Assembly: GCA_009602735.1 (NCBI GenBank)
Contig: WELA01002099.1
Coordinates: 304,706-332,506, forward strand
DNA length: 27,801 nt
DNA from: Mesotaenium endlicherianum
Taxonomy: Eukaryota > Streptophyta > Zygnematophyceae > Zygnematales > Mesotaeniaceae
Direction: 5' to 3'
Each line of letters opens with the position of its first letter. The first letter of the stretch is position 1. Positions 11,601 through 20,543 of this stretch are shown in pieces. The notes beneath the pieces were generated by a model. That model saw nothing but the letters and a program-made list of their open reading frames with translations, was not told the DNA's origin and did no database searches. Made by a program: the position numbers and the translations under genes.

Positions 11601-14600
11601 TTCTTGGAGGTCAGCCCCACTACATTGAGGTAGTAGTGAAATTTTCGACCTTCATGATTGACAGACAAGTTGACCATATGCATTCGGGTGCTGTTTAGCA
11701 AAAAATGAAAAAATGTGTTATGTGGCGCCAGATTCTTGGGATCTTGCTGACGTTGCACTTGCAAAATGTGGGCCTTGTGCATGTGTGCACATGTGCGCGC
11801 GTGCGTGTCTGCAGCTTCTGCTGGCGGACGGGTTCAAGTGCAGCACAAACATCACCTCAAAGATCACCACGCCGGGGAAGGGCTACCCCGCGCTGGAGAG
11901 CGGCCTCCAGCACGAGATTCCCGAGCTGCCTAAGGTTGACGGCAAGCCCAAGAGGGGCGTGTTTGTGGAGGACCCCGACGGCGCTTACACCGCAGACGGC
12001 AACCTATTTGTGGGAGGCCAGTCGTACGGACTCGACCGAGACGCCGGGAGCCTCCTGTCGTTCGGGCACTACCCCGACCTATCGCTGCCCTCGGCCCGCA
12101 AGTGGTGGGGCCAGCAGTACAAGGAGCTCTACAACTACGGCCTCGCCATGGTGTGGCAGGTAAGATTCGAGCGCATGGCTGCCCTGCCCAGTAGCATCCA
12201 CAAGGCGTTCTTCCTTGGTTACCTTGTGGACAACAAGAGTATTGTCAGTGATAGATACGTTGATGTTGAGACGATAAAGACAATGAACGTGGTGATGATA
12301 ATGACAATGATGACAAGGATGACGATGATGATAACGATGATGGTGGTGGTGGGGGTCGTGGGCGTTCTCACGCCATGTCCTTTGTGAACAGTATAAAGTG
12401 ATGAAAGAGTGATGAAGGTGATGATGCAGTGATGACGACATATTTCAGTCTGAGTCATTATACTATGGCAATATATCCAACTATGAAAACAACGTCATTG
12501 TCGCCTCACCAATTGCTGGCATCAACACTCAAGCAACCAAGACTAGTTCTCAGAGGAAACTTGTTTCAACTGTCTAGTTGACTGCAGTGCACGAGGGCAT
12601 CTCGGCTGCCGCCTCTTATTTTGTTCCCAATACTTGCCCTGCTCCGCGGATGGCACACGCGCGTGCCGATATTGGGCGTGCACGGGTGCGGGCGTGCAGG
12701 ACATGATGGACCCGGCCATGGTGGGGCCCATGAAGACGCTGCCCTTCCACATCCAGCAGTACGACTACGGCCGCTCCAGCGAGCACGTGAAGCTACACAA
12801 TGCGTGGGGCCACAACATGGTGCAGGGCACCTTCGAGGGCCTGCAGCGCATCTACAAGGACAGCAAGCGGGTGGGCAACGACGAGAAAGTGCCCGTGCCG
12901 CTTCACGTGCAGGGCCGCCCCTTCATCGTCGCCCGAGGCGGCTACGCCGGCAGCCAGAGGTGCGTGCCTGCACGTCTGAGAATATGCTCAAAGGCTCATG
13001 CACGCTCGCGCTGCGGACACGCATTGCTTGCTTCCGTCTGCTCCCGTGCTTGCGGCCCCACTACGCTCTTCCGTCCCAGATCATTTTGCTTGTCATGTAC
13101 ACCACTTGCTTTCTCCAGGGTTTGCCCTCTCATGCAGACTTTGTTGCTGTATCCTGAGAGAGCAATTGAAGGGTTTGATGACCATCTGGTGGTCCAAGCT
13201 CCCTCCCAAGCTGATTGCACAATTTGCAAGGAAGATACTCATGCTTGATCAGAATGTCTTTAGCAGCCTGCTGACAACTGGCGGGGGGCGCGTCGGGGAC
13301 AATGGCTGGCTGCCGGTTTGGGGGTGAGGGAGGGGGGGGGGCAGGTACGCGGCATTCTGGACGGGCGACAACATCTCAATGTGGGAGAACTATGCCATGA
13401 GCGTGCCCATGGTGCTCAACCTGGGGCTGTCAGGCATGCCCATCACGGGGCCCGATGTGGGCGGCTACGGCAACGGCGACTTCCCCGGCACCGCCACCCT
13501 CACCAGCGGCATGTGCCCCTCCGATCTGCTCGTGCGCTGGACGGCTGCCGCCGCCTTCTTCCCGTGGTTCCGCAACCACTACAGCGGCTACACCAAGCTC
13601 TTCCAGGTCTCCAGTCGTCCCCCATTCCCCGCCCCCTTGGCCCCTACCCCCGTCCCCGTGCCCGCCCCCTCCCTCCTCCGTCCTCCTCCGCCCCTCTTTG
13701 CCCTCCTGTTCCCCCCCCATCACGTGCTCTTCTAGGACTGGCAGCTTCCACTCTCTTTCTGTGCGAGTATTTGTGGTTGGAATCAGGGCCTCCTGCCTCC
13801 CCTCCCTCTCCGGGGAGCGTTGTCAGCTGCTGCTGCTGCCAGCGGGGCTGAGTCTGGCTGGCCTCCTTGGGGCTGCGGCGGTGGCGGCGGGGGCGCAGGA
13901 GCCGTGGGCTTACGGAGAGGCGGTGGAGAGCAGCTGCCGCGCATACATCGAGCTGCGCTACCAGATGTTACAGCTGTGGTACGACCTCGCGCACGAGCAC
14001 ACGCGCGCGGGCAGCCCCATGATGCGGCCCCTCTTCTGGCACTTCCCGCGCGACCCCGAGGCCTACACCTGCAGCAGCGACCAGTTCCTGGTGGGACCCT
14101 ACGTGCTGGTGGCGCCCGTCATGAAAAAGAACACATCGCAGCGCAGCGTGTACTTGCCCACCGACCCCAGCCTCCCGCAGTGAGTCCCCCCTCCCCTGCA
14201 CCCTTCTCCCCCTTTTGCCCGCTGTCCCCTCTCAAACTTCTTCGTATTTTTGTGCCCCCCCTGGTGCGCATACTGTACCCGCCCGCCCTGCCATGCAAAG
14301 GCCACAGACTCTTTTCTGACACAAGTTCTAACTTTGGTCCTATCGCCTCTGCGTGCGTGTGCTGCGCTTGCGCGCGTGGGCCGCTGCCGCCGCAGCCCGA
14401 CTGTGTGGTACCAGTTCCACGGGCTGGGACGGCCACTCTCCGCGCCGCTGCAGGGCGGGCAGAGCCACAACATCGACGCGCCGGTGGAGCCGCAGGGTGA
14501 GAGCGGCAACGTGTTCCATACGGTGCCCGTGTTTGTCCGCGAGGGCGCCGTCGTGCCCTTCCGCCAGGTGGAGCAGTACGTGGGCCACAAGAAGTACAAC

Positions 14601-14776
14601 CCGCTGACGCTGCACGTGTACCCCAGCTCCACCGCCCACGGCCACGAGTCCACGTGAGCACGCTTGCCATCTACCTCCATCCTCCCCCCCCTTCCCCGCC
14701 CGCCCCTCATGCGCATCCTGACGGGTGGTGCCGTGAGAGGTTGCCAGGGTTGACTACCGCTTGTCTATGTCTAGAC

Positions 14777-14817
<41 letters not shown>

Positions 14818-15427
14818 TGGTCGTCTTTCGTGTGTGGCTCCTTGTGCTGTTTTTCCTTCACGCCAACCCAGAGCCAAGAGCGGGGACCCCGCATACGCAG
14901 TGGGCTCCTTGAGAGTGCAGCGTTGCTTTTTCTTGCCCCACTCCCCTTGCGGGTGGCAGCGCTGACACCCTCACTTCCCCACGTGAGTGCGTGTGTTGTG
15001 TGTGCATGTGCGCGCGCGTCCGCATTGGGGCATGAGCGTGTGCAGCCACACGCTGTACCAGGACGACGGCGAGAGCCTGGCCTACCAGGAGCTCCAGGGC
15101 AGCTCAGAGGAGCAGCAGGTGTATCGCCTCTCCCGCGTCTCAGCCTCCTCGCATGCGGGCCGCAATGGCAGCAGCAGCACCCGGACCCTGCGCGTCAAGT
15201 GGGACGTTCTGCACGATGGCTTTGGCGCCGACAACTGCGACGCCAGCGAGGTGTACTTCCCCGACGGCCACATGTTTGTGCGCGTGCATGGCGTGCGTGC
15301 GACCCCCGCGCCCGAGGTCAAGCTGGACGGCACGGCGGCGGCCTTTGTGGCCAACGAGGTGGAGGGCATTGACGTGCGCGTGCCCTACCCCGCCAAGGAG
15401 CTCACGGTCACCGGAACGTGGGCTTGA
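8460..15427 (+). CDS. Alpha-1,4-glucan lyase-like GH31 enzyme, 11 exons, plastid-targeted
   Basis: Exons: 8460-8638, 8987-9511, 9890-10246, 10601-10784, 11104-11448, 11815-12159, 12700-12959, 13345-13606, 13899-14179, 14396-14653, 15046-15427. All introns are GT-AG with matching phases, giving about 1125 residues, close to known glucan lyases (about 1040-1090). The first 50-60 residues look like a plastid transit peptide. Features shared with red-algal and fungal glucan lyases: the N-domain start FKYVHPWDFNPYSS; MTFFNYDNFAYN; IDVDIQ (504-509) where hydrolases usually have a DxDYM-like motif; WWGQQYKELYNYGLAMVWQD; nucleophile Asp646; acid Asp740 in FWTGDN; LPWFRNHY-like FPWFRNHY; VFVREGAVVPF; LYQDDGES. 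Lyases turn starch or maltodextrin into 1,5-anhydro-D-fructose. The diagnostic position after the nucleophile is Asp649 (WQDMMDP), where hydrolases have Glu and the red-algal lyase has Val. Family assignment is firm; lyase versus hydrolase is open. Confidence 0.93.
8776..8784 (+). promoter_or_regulatory. TATATATAA motif inside GH31 intron 1
   Basis: A strong TATA-like string lies in intron 1, about 200 bases before exon 2. If used, it would give a transcript lacking the transit peptide, whose first in-frame ATG is far downstream (about 9271, MSTGFKYV). AT-rich introns produce such strings by chance, so function is doubtful. Confidence 0.2.
12291..12352 (+). repeat. GAT/GAC-rich degenerate trinucleotide tract in GH31 intron 6
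   Basis: An imperfect run of GATGATGATAATGAC-type units ends in GGTGGTGGTGGG, inside the 540-bp intron between exons 6 and 7. It appears as an acidic/Met-rich low-complexity frame but is intronic. Confidence 0.8.
12700..12959 (+). other. GH31 exon 7: catalytic nucleophile exon
   Basis: The exon opens directly with the nucleophile codon. WQ ends exon 6 at 12159 and DMMDPAM starts here, so intron 6 splits the GH31 signature between Gln645 and Asp646 in phase 0. The exon ends at ARGGYAGSQR, which matches the lyase family before the WTGDN acid/base motif in exon 8. Confidence 0.9.
14781..14816 (+). repeat. (TG)18 microsatellite in GH31 intron 10
   Basis: Eighteen uninterrupted TG dinucleotides lie within the intron between 14653 and 15046. 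This is a likely polymorphic marker with no coding role. Confidence 0.97.
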
Positions 15428-16011
15428 AGTTAAATTGCCGTCACCGGTCGAATGCAGACCCCCCTCGGTCCCTACCTCGCCCCGACACGACTGCCCCCCA
15501 GCGCCTTCCTGCCTACCTCTGGCGTGCAAGGCCCTTCTTTGCACGATGGTGTGTACGATGGAGGAGAGGTGGAGAAGCTGCAAGTGATACGGGTGGAAGG
15601 AGCGCATATGGAGCCATTCCTGAATGCAGTAAATTATTAGTATTTGAAATGTGTTCGTGTATCTTTTGAGTTGATCAAGTAGCTAGGATAGTGCGGGTCT
15701 TTTTCTTAGCTGCTACAATACCTTTTTATACTCCATCCCTGCAGCTAAACATTGATTTGGTAAGCCGTTCCAGGTGTCGCTTGGTTTGTTTACTTCTTAG
15801 TGGGACTTAGCCTAGCTCTCGAGACATGGCGGGAGCCGGGTCCTGCTTGCATGTGAGCCTGTACAAAACTAGCATCGAGCAGCTTAGAGTGGAGTGAGGG
15901 GACAAACCGCCGTTAGTAGCAGCCTACTTACTGCGCGGAAATAAAGGCCGCATGCCCCGTGTGGAGTTTTGAGCGTAAAAGACTTCTTGCGTCCGCAACC
16001 CATCTGCGTGC
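15428..16011 (+). other. 3' flank of the GH31 gene
   Basis: No gene is recognised in these 584 bases after the GH31 stop codon. An AATAAA at 15940-15945 could be a polyadenylation signal, but it would imply a 3' untranslated region of over 500 bases, so this is weak. The rest is ordinary mixed-composition sequence. Confidence 0.4.
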
Positions 16012-18730
16012 TTGCAAATTATGGGTGGAGCTCAATTCGATGCTTTTGCTCATATGTTCTCGTGCACGACTTGCTTTGACTCCAGCCATGGCATGGTTGT
16101 GTCATGTTTCTGGCCCAAGGGCCAGATCCGAAGGAGTGTAAACTGCACTGTGCTCAATCTCAACCGGACCCCTAGAAGCCTTTGCAGAAAGACCACCATC
16201 CAGGCAGTGACACATCCAGCAGCAGAATTAACGCCCCTCTCGCAAGGGTTGTAGAAGAGGTGGCAGCAGCATGCACCTATGGCTTCTTAGAACTGCATAC
16301 CCACGTTGCCCATTGCTGCCTGTTTGCTGGGTGGCAGGCTATGAGCATGAGGTTTGTATATTCTATTTTCTTCAATCATTGCAAGCTTCTCTCAAACAAC
16401 AATCATGTGTAGGTGCAACGTGCAGTAAAAGCCATCAATTTTGGTGCGTTCCTTGGGACAACAACGAGGTGGGGGACAGTGTCTGATCAAGACATGTTGT
16501 TTCTTTGTGATTCTGTCGTGAATGTGGCCTCTGGTACTTTCTTGCAATCCTTTGTCAAGGTTCTACGTTTCAACGGCAAGAGAGAAGGACGAGTGGGTGA
16601 ATCAGAAGCCCAAAATGTGCATGTGTTTACGTTTTTTGAATCAAGCTTTATTGCAATTCTTCATGTGCGTGCCTTTTACTACTATAGGAACATGATCACT
16701 CTTTTATGTGTGGATACTGAATGTAGGGACAAAACATATCTTCAACTCCTTCAGTAGAGCATGGCACGAGTGGTGCAAAGCTCACTATGAGATCAAATTT
16801 CCAAAGGCGTATCGTAGTGGCTTTGACTACCCCGCATGCAAGGCTGATCAACATTCTTGGAGGTGGATGGCAACAAGGAAACTTTGTAAGTGTTACGATT
16901 ACATCTGTCATCATCCTTTCATGCTCTACATGACTTTTAATGGGCAACATTATCTTTGATAAATTTTGATTTGCTACTAATTTGCAATCAAGTGCTAATC
17001 ACTATTGTCTTCTATGAGTTCTTTTTCACTGATGAGAGAAATAACTCAAAAAGTATCCGTCTTCCTATTATGACAAAGCCCTATTGTTCAAGGATGACAA
17101 AGTCCAAGCGTGTTAAAAAAAGCTGGATAAAGCTATGGGGAATGAGCCAAAGCTTGACCATAAGGGTGGCACAAGTGCTTCGAAAGCAGCTCGTGATTCC
17201 ACCTCCGCTCTTCAATATCGGAGTGCAACTGGTCTTATGACGTGTTGCTGTAGGCATCAGTTTGCACAAAAGGTAGGGAACATGATCAGGTCAGGAGAAT
17301 TTTATGGTTATCCTTTGTTTCTTGACATCTACTCCTTGCAAAAGAACAACGTAGGTGTCATGTGGGAAGACGTCATTTGCAAATAATGGTTGTGGCGAGT
17401 AAAAGCTTTACAGATGATAGAGCACAAAGAGCAAGAAGTGCGTCAGGAGTTGTCATAAGTGCTGTCATACATGGCAAGTTGCACTCTTGGCCATGTCAAA
17501 TCCTCTGGGAGGCAGGTGGCATGAGGGTGCACTAAGGGCGGCTTGCGAGGACATGGAGCTATTAATCGCGTACCTGTCGAGGCTTGATAACACTACAAAA
17601 TATATGAGTACTACAAGTAAGATGAGCTATTGCTTTTGCTATTCACCCTACACAGTGTAAGGTTCAATCACAAGCCTAGTATTAAAATACTTGCGTATTG
17701 GCCTAACTTGTCATACTGATAGTCCGTATTATATACGTATACTTATCAGTAAAATACTTTAATACCAAAATAAGGTCTTCCCTTCTACAAGCGGATAATA
17801 TTTGACCATCTATTCTTAATGCGCTCATCATTCTCCACCCAACATGATCAACAAAATTTAAAATCTTCAAAAGTTACAGTCGCCGACAAATTTACAAGTT
17901 CACACGCTTGTCGTATTTTGACGTTTTATACGTACAATTTTGGCACACCCATACATACTTCACTGTGTTCATCCAAGATGTACGGCCCGTATCCGTATTC
18001 TAGGACTGGCATCACAAGTTGCAAATTAAATACATCTAAATTCTCATGTTCGTCCAACGTGATACTTGCAGGACAAACTGAGAAAATTACATAAGCTTCA
18101 TTGTATTAAAATGAAGGCAAACGACTAAAATTGCCTAAGAGCTTGTTGACGCGGTAAATTTTTTATTGCAAAGCTTTCACACATGTACGAAAGCTTGAAT
18201 ATAAGGTGAGCCAATTTTTCTTCTTTTTCTTATTTGGTGTTGGACCTTGTTTTCACTTCGTTGCAGGTCAAAGAAGATTGTGAAGGATGTGGCGAAGGCA
18301 TTTCAAGAACTTTGTGATGTCCTTCTTGAGCAACTTTTAATGCCAACTTTAAGAGTATGATGTACGGGTACAACAAGTCGTAGTAGTTGCAAACAGGAGG
18401 GCAGCATTGCGTCGAAAAGAAAGTGGAAGTAAAAGCACTTTGAAGGCTTTTACTAATTGTAACGATGTCCTTGCAAAATTACAAACTGAAGGTGGAACCT
18501 CAGAGGTGGTTGACATTGATAGCCATTATAGACAAGAGGTACCCCCTTGGCAATTTGTTACGGCTGAAAATGGTATAGGTCTTATTCTGAAAAAAAACTT
18601 CAAATTTGTGACAAGTATTGATTATGCGTGCAAAGAGAGGAGGAGGTGGTTTTACTAGCTAGCAAAGAGAGAACTTTAATTGAGTATTATCAACAACTGC
18701 AAGTAACTTCAGGAAGGAGAATCTAGCGCT
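16012..18730 (+). pseudogene. KDZ-superfamily (Kyakuja-Dileera-Zisupton) transposase, decayed
   Basis: A broken DDE-type transposase is spread over three frames. 16012-16254 gives a Cys-pair segment with FWPKGQ, resembling the CxC domain found with KDZ. 16760-16880 gives FSRAWHEW...FDYPACKADQHS, followed one frame over by VDGN (16863-16874), a conserved KDZ motif. 17129-17383 gives GGTSASKAA...ATGLMTCCCRH...GEFYGYPLFL...DVICK. A TAA at 17384-17386 sits where the family has Tyr of CKYW, and translation would resume with WLW. About 17463-17510 gives HGKLHSWPCQILW, then a one-base loss in the G run near 17507, then RWHEGALRAACEDMELL and YLSRLDNTTKYMS. About 18270-18720 gives the C-terminal part, again frameshifted. 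Introns are likely at 16886 (gtaagt) and 17619-18267. Family assignment rests on remembered motifs. The gene is clearly dead. Confidence 0.8.
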
Positions 18731-19650
18731 TTTGTCGTTGCTGAGGGTATTAATATTAGTGTATGAGGTTGTTAGGAGCACCCTGACATTGGACATGGGC
18801 TAAATCGTTTCCATGTTGACAAGTTCACCAAATGGATTTCCATTCGAGCTGATTCGGCCCGTTCGAATGGATTTTGTTCCATTTGAGGCCTCAAATGGAT
18901 TTTGCTAGTCGATGGAAAGCGAAATCCAGAGGCGCTCCTCAGCCGATCTAGAGCGAAATGCTACAAGTTCGCTCGTGCGGCTAGTTACTTGTTTTTCCAA
19001 GCATTAGGGACTGACACGTCCGTCCGTCCGTCCTTCTAAGACAAATAATGTTTGTCGTTAAACACAATTCTACGACATGTGTGTAAGTGCAATTATTAAA
19101 ATAACTCGAATAATCGTCACTTAAACGCTCTTCTCACTAGCACGCCGCTCGTTAGCAACTTTCAACCTTTTTCGTCACATAATAAATTCTTACGGAACTG
19201 AGTCGAAGTAATCGATCGCCTTTTTGAATTCGAATCGAAGTAATTGTTCTGCCTTCGTGCATTTCTTCTTCCCACGGCGGAGAGGAATACATGTAGTGAT
19301 AGAACTATTGCAACATTGTGCCACTATGTGAAGCAAAATTGAGCCAAGCAAGGAATTAAGTGCAGCTTTTTGCTTAGAAAGAGCGTGGAAAAGGACGAAA
19401 GGGGATGGGTAGTTTCGAGAGGGCCATTCTTGTCTTGGAGCTAGAAACTCCTATTTTGAAGCAAAGGTAATCAAGCACGAGGTCCGCATAGAAGTAGGGG
19501 TGTGCATAGGCACGTATACTTCTTTCTATTTAATGTGTAGATGCTCGGATTAGAGATAAAGTGGTTTTGGCCAGCACATGTGAGAAAAACCTTCAGATGC
19601 ATGCCTGCTTGACATCTGGCAAACCGTGGTGTCGTGCTGAGTGTGTGCAG
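18731..19650. other. AT-rich intergenic region between the KDZ remnant and the kinesin exon
   Basis: No gene is recognised. The region holds a cluster of nested inverted repeats at 18830-18910 and a short (CGTC)4-like run near 19018-19033. It may include the 3' end of the KDZ element, but no clear terminal repeat was found. Confidence 0.5.
18878..18899. repeat. 22-bp perfect palindrome
   Basis: The core CCATTTGAGGCCTCAAATGG (18879-18898) is a perfect palindrome, and the flanking T/A adds one more pair. A second inverted pair, CCATTCGA (18840-18847) and TCGAATGG (18863-18870), lies just upstream. Together they form a small hairpin cluster, possibly the subterminal part of a transposable element. 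Confidence 0.85.
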
Positions 19651-19686
19651 GCCAGACCGGGGCAGGAAAAACTTTCACAATGGAAG
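19651..19686 (+). CDS. Kinesin motor P-loop exon (36 bp), partial gene
   Basis: The exon is bounded by gtgtgcag before 19651 and gtaagg from 19687. With a G from an upstream exon it encodes (G)QTGAGKTFTMEG, the nucleotide-binding P-loop of kinesin motor domains (GQTGxGKTxTMxG). This motif binds ATP in microtubule motors. No other kinesin exon is recognised: upstream 19260-19640 shows no motor sequence, and downstream is the hAT-like insertion. It is therefore either a micro-exon of a gene with very long introns or an orphan fragment. The match is short but flanked by correct splice sites in matching phase. Confidence 0.65.
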
Positions 19687-19903
19687 GTAAGGCCCAAGAA
19701 GCTGCCCAACTCAGAGGGTCTTCAAGAGGAGGGAAGGGACCCGGAGGTAGAGGGGCCCAGAGAAGGGGGGGGCTGGAAGTAGGGCGACGGGGGGACAGAG
19801 GGGCGGGAAGTGCAAGGGAAGAAGGGGAGTCACGCTTGCCTGGCTGTTCCATCACACGCACGGTGGTGACATGGAGTGGCATGGAGTGGCCTCATTGAAG
19901 GAG

Positions 19904-19911
19904 CGCTGGGG
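19904..19911. repeat. Left target-site duplication of the hAT-like element
   Basis: CGCTGGGG immediately precedes the left inverted repeat and matches 7 of 8 bases of CGCTGCGG after the right end (23521-23528). Eight-base duplications are characteristic of hAT transposition. Confidence 0.6.
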
Positions 19912-19928
19912 CAGGGTTACGCCGTACG
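19912..19928 (+). repeat. Left terminal inverted repeat of the hAT-like element
   Basis: CAGGGTTACGCCGTACG matches the reverse complement of 23504-23520 at 16 of 17 positions. Confidence 0.8.
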
Positions 19929-20088
19929 CCGTACTGGCCGACCCTCGTACGCTTAATTAAGCGTACTGAGTTAGTTTGTCGTACTAAGCGTACGAATTTT
20001 CTACCCGCACGTGCGTGACGTCCAAGAGACGTCCGACATCCGTTTTGTCCGCCAGGTTTGGCTTAGTGTTTTATTTTTTCCCAAACAT

Positions 20089-20112
20089 TTGTCGATCGCG
20101 ATCGATCGACAA
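20089..20112. repeat. Short hairpin, 10-bp arms
   Basis: TTGTCGATCG (20089-20098) and CGATCGACAA (20103-20112) are perfect inverted copies separated by CGAT, inside the hAT-like element. Function is unknown. Confidence 0.85.
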
Positions 20113-20478
20113 GAGACCAGTAAAAGCTTTTCAAAAGTTCCAGCTTTTTGCAGCAACGGCGGCAAATTGCTTCATGACGGATACATAGATTGCCAGAAAC
20201 AAGAAGCAGTCGTGAGCAAGGAAGGCCTAACCTTAGAGCTCTAGCTTCCGCGGTTTTCAACCCTCTGTGCACAGATACATTACCCCCAATCTCAAACCAG
20301 ATGACAGTCTCCAAGGCATACCTATTGCATAAGCAAGACTCGACCTACCTACTTTTACGACGTACTCCAAGACAAGACACTGATACAGCTCTTTCTGTTG
20401 CAAATGTCACGACATGTCGGCGGCCTTCTTCGCTGGCATATATAAGACTGCTCTGCTGGTGTTGTCCGTGCAAGTGAT

Positions 20479-20543
20479 GGGTCACGTGGGGGTTTGGGTG
20501 GGGGTGGGGGTACGAGAGGTGGGGGTTTGGGTGGGGTGGGGGT
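20479..20543 (+). repeat. G-run cluster with G-quadruplex potential
   Basis: At least eight runs of three to five G lie within 65 bases, separated by T, TTT or short spacers (GGGGGTTTGGGTGGGGGTGG type, then a second copy). The pattern satisfies the common G4 rule (four G3+ runs with loops of 1-7). It opens the G/T-rich interior of the hAT-like element. Confidence 0.8.
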
